From DATKRB01 sp036501425 (GTDB taxonomy: Bacteria; Actinomycetota; Acidimicrobiia; Acidimicrobiales; RAAP-2), in the NCBI GenBank assembly GCA_036501425.1, contig DASYAI010000056.1:134322-198321 (forward strand): a DNA stretch of 64,000 nucleotides, given 5' to 3'. A program made the position numbers and the translations under genes. Numbering within the stretch: position 1 is the stretch's first letter; each line of letters opens with the position of its first letter. Below, piece after piece: positions 35,111 through 45,658 of the stretch. The notes below the pieces were generated by a model that was given only the letters and a program-made list of their open reading frames with translations, did no database searches and was not told where the DNA came from.

Positions 35111-36117
35111 GCGCACCGCCGTCCTTGTCCCCCCGAAAAGGCGGCCATCACGGCCGCCCCCAGAGCCACCGCGGCCAGCGCCGCCCGGGCGTACATCGAG
35201 GGGAGGTCACGGGTGGTGACCACGGGGTCGGGCGGAAGCCCGTAGACCTCCGGCTCGTCCAACAGCAGGAAGAACGCTCCGTTTCCCCCGACGCCGTCGT
35301 TTGGATCGTGGCCGTAGAGCCGGGCCTCGCCGACACCCGCCTGGTGGAGCTGCGAGACCCGCCCGGCTGCTCGCTCGTGCAGCTCCTCCAGCGGGCCGAA
35401 CTGGATCGAGTCGGTCGGGCAGGCCTTGGCGCAGGCCGGCTCCTGACCGACGCCCAGCCGGTCGTAGCACAGGGTGCACTTCCACATCCGCCCGTCCCCG
35501 GGCCGTTGGCCGATGACCCCGTACGGGCAGGCGGGCACGCAGTAGCCGCAGCCGTTGCAGATGTCCTCTTGCACCACCACCGTCCCGAACTCGGTCCGGA
35601 ACAACGCGCCGGTCGGGCAGACGTCCAGGCAAGCGGCCTCGGTGCAGTGCTTGCAGACGTCCGAGGACATGAGCCACCGGAAGCCCCGCTCGTCGTCCCC
35701 GCCGCCCAACCGATCGGGCGTGGCCCGGCCACTCGATGCAGGAAGATCGCGCAGGCGCACCGGTTCGCCCGGGTCGCCGACTGGCCGGGCGGCCGCCCCG
35801 GTGGTCTGCGACCCGAGGGACTTTCGTTGCTCGATGAACGCGACGTGGCGCCAGGTGTCCGAGCCGAGCCCCCGCGTGTTGTCGTAGGACATGCCGGTGA
35901 ACACCAGGCCGTCCTCCGGCACGTGGTTCCACTCCTTGCAGGCCACCTCGCAGGCCTTGCAACCAATGCAGACGGAGGTGTCGGTGAAGAACCCCATCCG
36001 CGGTGGCGCTTCCCGATGCCCGCTGGACTCGGCCGCCTGCTGGCCGTTGGCGAAGGCTCCGGCGTCGAACAATCCCCACCCTCGCCGGTCGGCCCGCTGG
36101 GCCGGCACCGGGGTCAT
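35107..36117 (-). CDS. fdhB: Formate dehydrogenase iron-sulfur subunit
   Basis: Electron-transfer subunit, 336 aa, start ATG 36117 overlapping the fdhA stop (ATGA). Four [4Fe-4S] motifs are complete: CIGCKACEVACKEW, CKHCTEAACLDVCP, CNGCGYCVPACPYGV and CTLCYDRLGVGQEPACAKACP. A C-terminal helix (MYARAALAAVALGAAVMAAF) anchors it to the membrane, as in FdnH. It lies between fdhA and the NrfD gene in a tightly overlapping operon. Confidence 0.93.
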
Positions 36118-39100
36118 GCCGTCACCCCCATGCCGGTCTCGGGTGTGATCCCGGCCCGGCGCTGGTAGGCCTGGACCAGCTCCGTGCGCCCGGGCCCGCG
36201 GGGGCGCCGACCCGGGCGGATGTCGGCGGTCAGGGCCTTGTCCTCCTGGATGTGGACGTTGGGGTCCAGGGAGATCGAGGTGAGCTCGTTGGCCGCGTCG
36301 CCCCTGGTGTAGCCGTTGGGGCCCCAGTGGAACGGCACCCCGATCTGGTGGACGACCCGGTCCGCGACGACCAGCGGCGCCATGCGGTCGGTAACGAGGA
36401 CCCGGGCTTCGATGGCGTTGCGGGCAGTCACCAGGGTGGCCCAGCCGCCGTGCTCCAGCTTCCGCTCGGCGGCCAGCTCGGGCGAGACCTCCACGAACAT
36501 CTCGGGCTGCAGCTCGGCGAGGTACGGCTGCCACCGAGTCATCCCGCCGGCAGTGAAATGCTCGGTCAGCCGGCACGTGGTGATCACGTACGGGTACACG
36601 TCGGCGCCGGGCTCGCTGCCACTCGGGTGGTAACGGTTGAGCTCGCGCGAGAAGACCTGGCGCACCGGGTTGCGTTGCTGGGGATAGAAGGCGTTGTCGA
36701 AGGGTGACTCCTGGGGCTCGTAGTGGGTCGGTAGCGGCCCGTCGGTCAGGCCGGCCGGGACGAACAACCAGCCCTTGCCGTCTGCCTGCATGATGAACGG
36801 ATCGGTTCCCGACAGCGCGTCGGGTCCCTCGGCGCCGGGGGGAGGCCGGTAGTCGGGGGACTTGTCGGCGGCGAAGTCGGGAATGTCGTGGCCGGTCCAC
36901 TTCGCCTCATCGGGGTCCCACCACACCAGGGCCTTGCTCTCGCTCCACGGGCTCCCGTCGGGCCGGGCAGCGGCCCGGTTGTACAGGATCCGCCGATTGG
37001 CCGGCCACGCCCAGGCCCACTCGGGACCGAGCCAGTTCTGCTGGCTGGCCGGCTTCTTGCGGGCGGCCTGGTTGATACCGTCCGCGAAGACCCCGCAGTA
37101 GATCCAGCAGCCGCAGGCGGTGGAGCCGTCCTCGTTCAGCTGCTCGTAGGAGGCGAGGGGCCGGCCCTGGTCGTCCCATCCGTTGATCTCGGCCAGCACC
37201 GCCTCGGCGACGGGCTCGTCGAGACTCCCCTCGACGGGGTAGTCCCACGTGAGGTCGAGGATCGGGCGGTCCATCTCGTCGGTCGAGCCCGCCAGCTTCT
37301 CGCGGATCTTGCGGCCGAGGTGGTACATGAACCACAGGTCGCTTCGGGCGTCGCCTTCGGGCTCGACCGCCTGGAAGTGCCACTGGAGCATCCGGTTGGT
37401 GTTGGTGAAGGCGCCGTTCTTCTCGGTGTGACTGGCCGCGGGGAAGAAGAACACCTCGGTCCCGATGTCCTCGGTCCGCATCTCCCCGCTCTCGATCTCG
37501 GGTCCGTCCTTCCACCAGGTGGCGCTCTCGATGAGGGAGAAGTCCCGGACCACCAACCATTCGAGGTTGGCCATCCCGAATCGCTGGGCTCGCGAGTTGG
37601 CCGAGCCGACGGCCGGGTTCTGGCCCATCAGGAAATAGCCTTTGCAGATCCCGTCCAGCTGGGCCAGGGTCGTCTCGTAGGTGCTGTGGCTCCCGGTGAG
37701 GCGGGGGATGTAGTCGAAGCAGAAGTCGTTGTCAGGCGTTGCTGCTGGCCCCCACCACGCCTTGAGCAGGCTGACCATGTAGGACTTCATCAGTCCCCAG
37801 TAGCCGGTGCCGGCGGCCTCGCCGGCGACATACGCGTCCAGGTCCTCGTGGGCGTGGGCGTGGGGCATGGGCAGGTAGCCGGGAAGCAGGTTGAAGAGCG
37901 TGGGCACGTCGGTCGAGCCTTGGATGCTGGCATGGCCCCGTAGGGCCTGGATCCCGCCGCCGGGCCGTCCGATGTTGCCCAGCAGGAGCTGGAGCACTGA
38001 GGCCGCCCGGATGAACTGCGCGCCGACGGTGTGCTGGGTCCAGCCCACGGCGTAGACGAAGGCGGTCGTCCGGTCGGGTCCCGATGCGGCGGTGATCGTA
38101 CGGCAGACCCGGTCGAAGAGCTCGGGCGGCACGCCGCACACCTCCTGGACCAGCTGCGGGGTGTACCGCGCATAGTGACGCTTCAGGATCTGGAAGACGC
38201 AGCGGGGGTGCTGGAGGGTCTCGTCGCGCTCGGCTTCGACGTTGAGGGAGGGGCCACCGGACCCGTGGGACTCCGACCCTCCCGCTTGGCTGACGGTGGA
38301 GCCGCCCTTGGTCCGCTCGTCGAACTGCTCGTCCCGCTCGCCTGACGCCGATTGGACGTCGGCGGCCTCGTACTGCCAGCTTTTGGGATCGTAGTGGCGG
38401 TTCTCCTCGTCGAGACCGGAAAAGATACCGCCGAGGTCCTCGGTGTCCAAGAAGTCCTCGTTGATGATGGCGGGGGCGTTGGTGTAGGCGAGCACGTAGT
38501 CGTGGAACCACTTGTCGTTGGCCAGGACGTAATTGATGATCCCACCGAGGAAGGCGATGTCGGCCCCGGCCCGAAGGGGGACGTACATGTCGGCGAGGGC
38601 GCTGGTTCGGGTGAATCGGGGATCGACGTGGATGACGGTGGCACCGCGGGCCTTGGCCTCCATGACCCACTGGAAGCCGACCGGGTGGGCCTCGGCGAAG
38701 CTGGACCCCTCGATGACGATGCAGTCCGAGTTCTGCAGGTCCTGCATGCACGTGGTGGCCCCGCCCCGGCCGAAAGAGGTGCCGAGCCCGGCAACCGTCG
38801 AGCTGTGGCAGACCCGGGCCTGGTTCTCCACCTGGATGACTCCCAGGCTGGTCCACAACTTCTTGATGAGGTAGTTCTCCTCGTTGTCCAGGGTTGCTCC
38901 GCCCAGACTGGCGATGCCGAGGGTCCGTCGGACGTCGGTGCCCTCCTCGTCCGACCATTGCCAGTTGTCCCGCCGGGTGGCGATCACCCGGTCGGCCACC
39001 ATGTCGAGCGCCCGCTCGAGCTCGATGGGCTCCCAGTCGGTGGCGTGGGGGGGCCGGTACAGGCACTGGTGGCGCCGGGCCGACCCGGTCGTGAGCTGCA

Positions 39101-39371
39101 ACGACGCCGAGCCCTTGGGGCAGAGCCGGCCCCGGCTGACCGGAGAGTCGGGATCACCCTCGATCTGGACGACCTTGCCGTCCTTGACGTACACGTTCTG
39201 AGCGCAGCCGACCCCGCAGTAGGGACACACGGACTTGACCACCTTGTCGGCACCGGCGGTCCGGGGCCCAAGGCGGCCCGAGGCGGGCGACTTGACCCCG
39301 GCGCCGCGCCCGAAGCGGTCTCCCGATCGCAGCTGCCGCAGCACGGCCCAGTCCATGATCCCGAGGTTCAT
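36114..39371 (-). CDS. fdhA: Formate dehydrogenase catalytic subunit, cysteine form
   Basis: Molybdenum/tungsten enzyme that oxidises formate to CO2, 1085 aa. The N-terminal [4Fe-4S] motif is CPYCGVGCAQNVYVKDGKVV with RGRLCPKG. The active site reads ENQARVCHSSTVAGLGTSFG: the metal ligand is Cys (TGC), where FdnG has selenocysteine, with the His and Arg next to it conserved. Cofactor-binding segments follow (CIVIEGSSFAEAHPVGFQWV; GNIGRPGGGIQALRGHASIQ). The C-terminal domain has WATLVTARNAIEARVLVTDR and FHWGPNGYTRGDAANEL. I see no twin-arginine signal at the N-terminus, so a cytoplasmic-side location is more likely than periplasmic. ATG 39371 overlaps the hemerythrin stop. Confidence 0.95.
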   Translation of the reverse strand: MNLGIMDWAVLRQLRSGDRFGRGAGVKSPASGRLGPRTAGADKVVKSVCPYCGVGCAQNVYVKDGKVVQIEGDPDSPVSRGRLCPKGSASLQLTTGSARRHQCLYRPPHATDWEPIELERALDMVADRVIATRRDNWQWSDEEGTDVRRTLGIASLGGATLDNEENYLIKKLWTSLGVIQVENQARVCHSSTVAGLGTSFGRGGATTCMQDLQNSDCIVIEGSSFAEAHPVGFQWVMEAKARGATVIHVDPRFTRTSALADMYVPLRAGADIAFLGGIINYVLANDKWFHDYVLAYTNAPAIINEDFLDTEDLGGIFSGLDEENRHYDPKSWQYEAADVQSASGERDEQFDERTKGGSTVSQAGGSESHGSGGPSLNVEAERDETLQHPRCVFQILKRHYARYTPQLVQEVCGVPPELFDRVCRTITAASGPDRTTAFVYAVGWTQHTVGAQFIRAASVLQLLLGNIGRPGGGIQALRGHASIQGSTDVPTLFNLLPGYLPMPHAHAHEDLDAYVAGEAAGTGYWGLMKSYMVSLLKAWWGPAATPDNDFCFDYIPRLTGSHSTYETTLAQLDGICKGYFLMGQNPAVGSANSRAQRFGMANLEWLVVRDFSLIESATWWKDGPEIESGEMRTEDIGTEVFFFPAASHTEKNGAFTNTNRMLQWHFQAVEPEGDARSDLWFMYHLGRKIREKLAGSTDEMDRPILDLTWDYPVEGSLDEPVAEAVLAEINGWDDQGRPLASYEQLNEDGSTACGCWIYCGVFADGINQAARKKPASQQNWLGPEWAWAWPANRRILYNRAAARPDGSPWSESKALVWWDPDEAKWTGHDIPDFAADKSPDYRPPPGAEGPDALSGTDPFIMQADGKGWLFVPAGLTDGPLPTHYEPQESPFDNAFYPQQRNPVRQVFSRELNRYHPSGSEPGADVYPYVITTCRLTEHFTAGGMTRWQPYLAELQPEMFVEVSPELAAERKLEHGGWATLVTARNAIEARVLVTDRMAPLVVADRVVHQIGVPFHWGPNGYTRGDAANELTSISLDPNVHIQEDKALTADIRPGRRPRGPGRTELVQAYQRRAGITPETGMGVTA

Positions 39372-40426
39372 GACCCGCCCTTCTTTCCCCGACTTTCGGC
39401 GTTCCCGGTGTTCGCCTGCCGGCGACGGCCTCCGGCCCGGTCCCGAGCCCGGTCGACGGCCGCGATGGTGGGCCGGGCCACCCGCAGTACCGCAGGATCG
39501 GTCGACAGCAGGCGGTGGACCCTGGTCGGACCGCGCTCTTGGATGGCCCGGACCGTGTCCCCCAGCTCGCGGCGCTGCTCTTCGGAAAGCTCCTCCTCGA
39601 CGCCCCGGAAGACGATGTCCTCGGTCGCGACGTGTCGCCGGACGGCGCCGACCAGCTCGTCGACCAGCTCGTCGAAGCGCTCGTCGTCGGCGCCCGTCCC
39701 GTCGAGGTCACCGAGGACCGCCGCCACCCGCCGTTCCTGGGTCTCGGCCCGGTCGGCGAGATCGACCCCGTCGTCGATGGTGTCGCGGACCGCCGGCCAG
39801 AACATCTCCTGCTCTGCCGCCTCGTGGGCTGCCATCCGAGGGACAAGCAGAGCGACGGCCCACTCCTTGCGGCGCCTGTCCCGAGGAGTGGCATCGTTCG
39901 CATCGGGCAAGGCATCCAGTTCCTTGAGGAGGTCGTGGACCTCGTTGTGCTGGCTCCGCAGCAGGGCGAGGACGTCGACACGTTCGTCCGCGCCCTCCTC
40001 CTGCGATCCCTCGTCCTGCGATCCCTCGTCCTGCGAGCCGTCGTCGGGCTCAGACTCGTGGTCCGCGCCGTCGGAATCTCGATCCGCTGGCTTGCTGCTC
40101 TCGGCCTCGGAGGAGGACTGACCGGGTGCCCGCAGGGCCCCCGCCTCGGCCATTTGCGAGTCGGCGGTCGCCCGCCGCTCCAGCCAACTCCCTACCTGGT
40201 GCTCGGATTTTCGTATCGACAGCGTCGGATTGGCGAGATGCTGGGTGCTACCGGCCATGTAACCGGCACGGTCCAGATCTTCGGGTGCCGGTACGTCGCT
40301 ACCGTCGGCCGGCAGCCCGGTGGCGATGAGGTAGGCCTGACCCGCAGGGATGCCGAGCTCTCGTCCGATCGCCCCATAATCGCGGCCCTCTGCGACGAGC
40401 TCGAGCACCGTCCTCTTGGTCGGCAT
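39368..40426 (-). CDS. Hemerythrin-domain protein, first of the fdh operon
   Basis: A 352-aa protein. The N-terminal 60 residues resemble a DNA-binding segment (RTVLELVAEGRDYGAIGREL, GIPAGQAYLIATG). A long acidic low-complexity stretch follows, partly built from 15-bp repeats (39999-40043, GSQDE units). The C-terminal part is a hemerythrin HHE domain: LLRSQHNEVHDLLKELDALP, LVPRMAAHEAAEQEMFWPAV and VRRHVATEDIVFRGVEEEL, which supply the histidines and carboxylates of a di-iron site. It overlaps the fdhA start (ATGA), so it is translated with the dehydrogenase. O2 or NO sensing or oxygen protection is plausible. Confidence 0.85.
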   Translation of the reverse strand: MPTKRTVLELVAEGRDYGAIGRELGIPAGQAYLIATGLPADGSDVPAPEDLDRAGYMAGSTQHLANPTLSIRKSEHQVGSWLERRATADSQMAEAGALRAPGQSSSEAESSKPADRDSDGADHESEPDDGSQDEGSQDEGSQEEGADERVDVLALLRSQHNEVHDLLKELDALPDANDATPRDRRRKEWAVALLVPRMAAHEAAEQEMFWPAVRDTIDDGVDLADRAETQERRVAAVLGDLDGTGADDERFDELVDELVGAVRRHVATEDIVFRGVEEELSEEQRRELGDTVRAIQERGPTRVHRLLSTDPAVLRVARPTIAAVDRARDRAGGRRRQANTGNAESRGKKGGS

Positions 40427-40550
40427 GGCCCAGTCCCTCTCCTTCGGCTCGTCCCGAGATCACAGCCAGCACAGCTGGTCGGCACCAGTCGCAGCGGTAC
40501 CCATTCCGCCCGCCCCTAATCGACGCCCGACGCTGATGCCGCATCCTCAG

Positions 40551-40596
40551 CAGGGCCCGCTCGCGTTGCTCACCAGGGCTCGCTCGCGTTGCTCGG
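40551..40596. repeat. 23-bp imperfect tandem repeat between the hemerythrin genes
   Basis: Two copies (40551-40573, 40574-40596), 20 of 23 bases identical, lie in the 225-bp gap between the two hemerythrin genes. The rest of the gap shows no other feature I can support. Confidence 0.75.
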
Positions 40597-40651
40597 CAGG
40601 CCTCGGCGGGCCGATTCGCCGAGTCGTGGGGAGACCGCGGGGAGGCACCGC

Positions 40652-41290
40652 TCACTCCCCCTCCCCGGCCACATGCGGCCGGGCACTCGTCGGGGCCGAG
40701 GACCCGGAAGTCCGACCCCACTTCTCTGGCTCGGGCACTCGCCGCCCGGTCAGCCGGTCCCTGGTCCGATCCGCCTTGGCAACCAGCAGCCCGACGGAGC
40801 CGAGGATCCCGGGCAGCGCCGGCACGTGCGGGTGTGGCCGAGTGGGGCCCGTTCGTCGAGCGGCCAGCCACTCGGCCGCCAGCAATCCTGGCTCGTCACC
40901 ACGTAGCTGTTCGTCGAGCCGGACCCAGATCTGGTTCTGCTCGTAGGCGATGTGCTCACGAGCCATCCCGGCGAGGGACTGGACGCACTCGTCGAACTCC
41001 TGATTGCCAGCGGAGATGTGCTCCAACTCGTTGAGCGCCCGCTTGGCCTCCCCCTCCTGATGTCGGGCTTGCTCGACCAGTTGGTCGCCGCCGGGGCAGC
41101 GCCGGACCCTCGGCCAGAGGATGAGCTCCTCCGCTGCCTCGTGGGCGGATTCGACGGCTACCAGCAGCTTGGCTGTCCGACGATGCTCCCTCGGGGTTCC
41201 CTCCCGCGCTGCGGGGCCTCCGGTCAGCCGGTTGAGAAGGCCCCAAATCAAGTCGTGATCGGCATCGACCACCCGCCACAGATCGTTCAT
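40652..41290 (-). CDS. Hemerythrin-domain protein
   Basis: A 212-aa protein with an HHE domain at the N-terminus: LWRVVDADHDLIWGLLNRLT, LLVAVESAHEAAEELILWP and MAREHIAYEQNQIWVRLDEQL, again carrying the di-iron ligands. The C-terminal third is a positively charged, Pro-rich tail with no domain. It precedes the first hemerythrin gene on the same strand and diverges from coxB. Two different hemerythrins next to a formate dehydrogenase and an oxidase suggest an oxygen-handling role. Confidence 0.83.
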   Translation of the reverse strand: MNDLWRVVDADHDLIWGLLNRLTGGPAAREGTPREHRRTAKLLVAVESAHEAAEELILWPRVRRCPGGDQLVEQARHQEGEAKRALNELEHISAGNQEFDECVQSLAGMAREHIAYEQNQIWVRLDEQLRGDEPGLLAAEWLAARRTGPTRPHPHVPALPGILGSVGLLVAKADRTRDRLTGRRVPEPEKWGRTSGSSAPTSARPHVAGEGE

Positions 41291-41439
41291 CGGCGCCCCG
41301 ATACCCGCACGCCCGTCGCGCCAACCAGCGGTTCTCCCACCGGCCGGCCGGCCGAGCGCGCAGCCCGAGCGGCGAAAAGCCCTGCATGAGCCGGTGAATA
41401 CGGGGGTTTCGTCCAGACGACCGGGGGTAGCCCCAGTCG

Positions 41440-42096
41440 GTGCCGTTCCGCAGCACGTTCTCCCGTGTGTTCACCCTGGAGGTCGGCATCGCGGCCGCGG
41501 TCTTCGTGTTGGTCCTCGGCGCGGTCGGCTTCGCCTTTCTGCGCAGCCGGCTCCGGCGCCGCCGGGGCGAGGAGCCGTCCAACAAGTCCGAACACACCGT
41601 CGTGGAGAGTGCCTACGTCGTGCTCCTTTTGGCCGTGGCCGGCTTCCTCGTGTGGACCAGCCTGACCGCCAATGCTCAGGAGAACTCCGCCTCCGGACGC
41701 CCGTCGGTCACCGTCCGGGTGATCGGCTTCCAGTGGTGCTGGCGGTTCGACTACCCGGCCTCCCACTTCTCGGTCACCGGTACCTGCGAGGGCGGCGCGT
41801 CGGGCGAGAACCTGCCGACCTTGGTCCTCCCCACCGGACGGTCGGTGGCCATCGAGGTCACCTCGGCGGACGTGGTCCACGAGTTTTCGGTTCCCTACCT
41901 CCGCTACCGGACCGAGGCCATGCCGGACCACACCAACACCTTCCGGGTCACGCTGACCCGTACCGGCCGGTGGCTCGGACGGTGCTCGGAGTTCTGCGGC
42001 GTGTTGCACGCCGACATGGACTTCTACGTGAAGGCGGTCTCGCCGGCGGACTATCGGCGGTGGCTCGAGAGCCATCACCAGCCAGTGCTCTCGTGA
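41440..42096 (+). CDS. coxB: Cytochrome c oxidase subunit II
   Basis: Subunit II of an aa3-type oxidase, 218 aa. Two N-terminal helices (VGIAAAVFVLVLGAVGFAFL; SAYVVLLLAVAGFLVW) are followed by the cupredoxin domain with the CuA site: ADVVHEFSVPYLRYRTEAMP provides the first His, and CSEFCGVLHADMDF provides the two Cys, second His and Met. The protein is short for the family and lacks the fused cytochrome c found in caa3 types. Start GTG 41440 with a weak ribosome binding site. Confidence 0.92.
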   Translation: MPFRSTFSRVFTLEVGIAAAVFVLVLGAVGFAFLRSRLRRRRGEEPSNKSEHTVVESAYVVLLLAVAGFLVWTSLTANAQENSASGRPSVTVRVIGFQWCWRFDYPASHFSVTGTCEGGASGENLPTLVLPTGRSVAIEVTSADVVHEFSVPYLRYRTEAMPDHTNTFRVTLTRTGRWLGRCSEFCGVLHADMDFYVKAVSPADYRRWLESHHQPVLS

Positions 42097-42145
42097 CGGT
42101 GGCCCATCGGGGCGAGGTCGGCAGTCGGGCTGTAGGGAGGGATCG

Positions 42146-43855
42146 GTGACCGACGTCGTCGGGACGGCGGGGATCGATCCGAACCCGGTCGCCCTCGTCG
42201 ATCTCTCAATAGCCAGGCGGGGGTTGCCGAGCTGGCTGACGACAACCGACCACAAGCGCATCGCGATCTTGACCATGGCCAGCTCGCTGGTCTTCCTTTT
42301 GACCTTCGGGCTGATGGCGCTCACCATGCGGGCCCAGCTGGCCCAGCCCGAACAGCACCTGGTTTCCAACCAGGCCTACGACGAGCTGTTCACCCTGCAC
42401 GGCTCGGGAATGATCTACCTGGTCCTCACGCCCCTGGCCATCGGTATGGGCCTCTACCTGGTGCCCCTGCAGATCGGGGCGCCGATGGTGGCAGCGCCCA
42501 AGGCCTGCCTGTGGTCGTACTGGACCTATATCTTCGGCGGCCTGATCATCCTGCTGTCGGCGGCCTCGACCGGTGGACCGGACGCCGGCTGGTACGCCTA
42601 CACGCCGCTGTCGGACAGTCAGAACTCCCCCGGCTACGGCATGGACCTGTGGATCCTCGGGGTCATGCTGGCGGTGGGAGCCATGATGGTGATGTCCGGC
42701 GCCGTCTTGTGGACCGCGCTGCGAATGCGGGCGCCGGGGATGTCGCTCCTGCGAATGCCGGTGTTCACCTGGTCCGAGGTGGCGACGTGCCTCATGTCGG
42801 TGGCGTCCTTCCCCTCACTGCTGGGCGCCATGGGGCTGCTGGCGGTCGGGCGGGTCGATCCGTCGCTGTTCAGCCACAACACCTGGAACGTCGCGTACCA
42901 GTTCTTGTTCTGGTTCTACGGCCATCCGGTGGTCTACGTCATGTTCTTCCCCTTCGTCGGCGCGGTGGCGGAGGTCATCGCCACCTTTTCGGGCAGGAAG
43001 TACTTCGGGTACACGTTCACCGTCTACTCCCTGTTGGCCTTCGCCGCCGGATCGATGGCCGTGTTCGGCCACCACATGTTCACGACTCACCAGTCGGTCA
43101 ACGACTACTTCTCGCTCAGCTCGATCATGCTCAGCGTGCCGGCCGGCGTGGAGTACTTCGGGCTCATCGGCACTCTGGTCGGCGGACGCATCCGCTACCG
43201 CACCCCGATGCTGTTCGCCCTGGCCTTCATCCCGCAGTTCCTCGTCGGAGGCCTGACCGGGATCATGGTGGCCACCCCGGTCATCGACAACCAGGTCCAC
43301 GGGACCTACTTCATCGTGGCCCACTTCCACTACACGCTCTTCGCCGGCAGCGTCTTCGGAGCGTTCGCGGGACTGTACTTCTGGTTCCCCAAAGCCACCG
43401 GCGTGCTACTGAGCGAGCGACTGGGCAGGATCAACTTCTGGCTGATGGTGATCGGCACCAACATGGCGTTCCTGCCCATGTTCTTCAGCGGATTCGAGGG
43501 CATGCCCCGGCGGGTGGTCACCTACTCGGACGCGTCGGGCTTCGGCACCCTCAACCTGGTCTCGAGCATCGGGGCGGGGATCCTCGCACTGGGCGTCGGG
43601 GTCTTCGTGTACAACGCGCTGCGCTCCTTGATCCTGGCCCGGTCGGCCGGCGCCGACCCCTGGGGGGCGGGCCAGACCCTCGAGTGGACCACCTCCTCCC
43701 CGCCGCCGCGCTTCAACTTCGACGGCGATCACCCGATCCCTCCCATCAGGAGCTATGCGCCGCTGCTGGAGCTGGCCCGCGGTCCCGCCCCACGACGCCC
43801 CGGGGCCGCCGAGGAAGCGGCCGTCGGGGCGACGGCGTGGCCGAACGAACCGTGA
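42146..43855 (+). CDS. coxA: Cytochrome c oxidase subunit I
   Basis: Catalytic subunit reducing O2 to water, 569 aa with twelve expected helices. GTG 42146 follows AGGGAGG. Key segments: TTDHKRIAIL at the start, FTLHGSGMIYLVLTPLAIGM with the low-spin haem His, FYGHPVVYVMFFPFVGAVAE with the His-Pro-x-x-Tyr of the CuB cross-link, HHMFTTHQSVNDYFSLSSI with the His pair, and VAHFHYTLFAGSVFGAFAGL with the high-spin haem ligand. The proton-channel residues are of the A-type. A subunit III gene is not in the window. Confidence 0.96.
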   Translation: MTDVVGTAGIDPNPVALVDLSIARRGLPSWLTTTDHKRIAILTMASSLVFLLTFGLMALTMRAQLAQPEQHLVSNQAYDELFTLHGSGMIYLVLTPLAIGMGLYLVPLQIGAPMVAAPKACLWSYWTYIFGGLIILLSAASTGGPDAGWYAYTPLSDSQNSPGYGMDLWILGVMLAVGAMMVMSGAVLWTALRMRAPGMSLLRMPVFTWSEVATCLMSVASFPSLLGAMGLLAVGRVDPSLFSHNTWNVAYQFLFWFYGHPVVYVMFFPFVGAVAEVIATFSGRKYFGYTFTVYSLLAFAAGSMAVFGHHMFTTHQSVNDYFSLSSIMLSVPAGVEYFGLIGTLVGGRIRYRTPMLFALAFIPQFLVGGLTGIMVATPVIDNQVHGTYFIVAHFHYTLFAGSVFGAFAGLYFWFPKATGVLLSERLGRINFWLMVIGTNMAFLPMFFSGFEGMPRRVVTYSDASGFGTLNLVSSIGAGILALGVGVFVYNALRSLILARSAGADPWGAGQTLEWTTSSPPPRFNFDGDHPIPPIRSYAPLLELARGPAPRRPGAAEEAAVGATAWPNEP

Positions 43856-44188
43856 GCCGCCGCAGCGGAGCCCTCGTCCCGGCCGGCTGGGCCGCCTACA
43901 ACGGCCTGTGGCTGGCCCTGCTCGCCGGGCTCGGCGGCAACGCCACGGTGCTCTGGCTCTACGGCGGCGCCACTGCCATCGCCGAGCTCTTCGCTGGCGC
44001 CGTGGTGATCTCGGGCTGGCGCCATCCACTCGAGCCTCGCCGCCACCTGCTGGCCCGGCATGGCGAGGCCAGCCTGCTCGGCGCCCTCGGCGTCGCATTC
44101 GCCGGTCTCGGGGTGGTGTTCGGCGCGTGGTTCTATCCCATGGCCGCCGTCCTGCTGGCGTTCGCCGTATCGCTGGCGGCGATGGACG

Positions 44189-45163
<975 letters not shown>

Positions 45164-45189
45164 CGGCCTCCTCGGCTCACTGGGCTCCT

Positions 45190-45235
45190 CGGCGTGGTCG
45201 CCCCGCCATTGCCCCCGCGGCGTGGTCGCCCCGCC
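45190..45235. repeat. 18-bp direct repeat upstream of ctaG
   Basis: Two perfect copies (45190-45207, 45218-45235) separated by 10 bases lie in the 207-bp gap between ctaG and the DUF6457 gene, both transcribed outwards. They may be operator copies for one or both genes; nothing else supports this. Confidence 0.6.
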
Positions 45236-45370
45236 GGGGCAGGTACCCGCTCCAGCCGTCGGCTAACCGGTCGGGGATCCGGTGGACGACCACCTTGCGG
45301 AGGCCACCCATCGAGCGCCGTGGCACATCGTCGGGGTTCGGGCAGGCGACCGTCGGGGTACCGGTAGCAC

Positions 45371-45658
45371 GTGACGATCTCGGGTACCGAATGGGTCCAG
45401 CGCTTCGCGGCCGCCCTGGGCTGTCCCGCGCCCACCGAGGAGGAGGTGGAGGCGATCCTGGCGTTGGCCGGTATCGCCGCCCATGCGTCCGAACGTACCG
45501 CTGCACCGATCAGCGCCTGGGTCGCGGGACGCGCCGGGGTGGCTCTGCCCGAGGCACGGGCCATCGCCGAGCGCCTCGCGCAGGCCGCTGCAGCCGCGAC
45601 GGACGAGGAGACCGGGGCGGCGGAGCAGTCCGGGCGGGGTCACGATGCTCAGCGATGA
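45371..45658 (+). CDS. DUF6457-like small protein
   Basis: A 95-aa helical protein, ISGTEWVQRFAAALGCPAPT, EEEVEAILALAGIAAHASER then PISAWVAGRAGVALPEARAI. Short actinobacterial proteins of this pattern are regularly found beside mobA and fdhD; their function is not known. It overlaps fdhD by 14 bases. The call rests on pattern and neighbours. Confidence 0.65.
   Translation: MTISGTEWVQRFAAALGCPAPTEEEVEAILALAGIAAHASERTAAPISAWVAGRAGVALPEARAIAERLAQAAAAATDEETGAAEQSGRGHDAQR

Noticed and set aside
36114..39371. Possible selenocysteine in formate dehydrogenase
   Set aside because: The codon at the active-site position is TGC, and no in-frame TGA exists in the gene.
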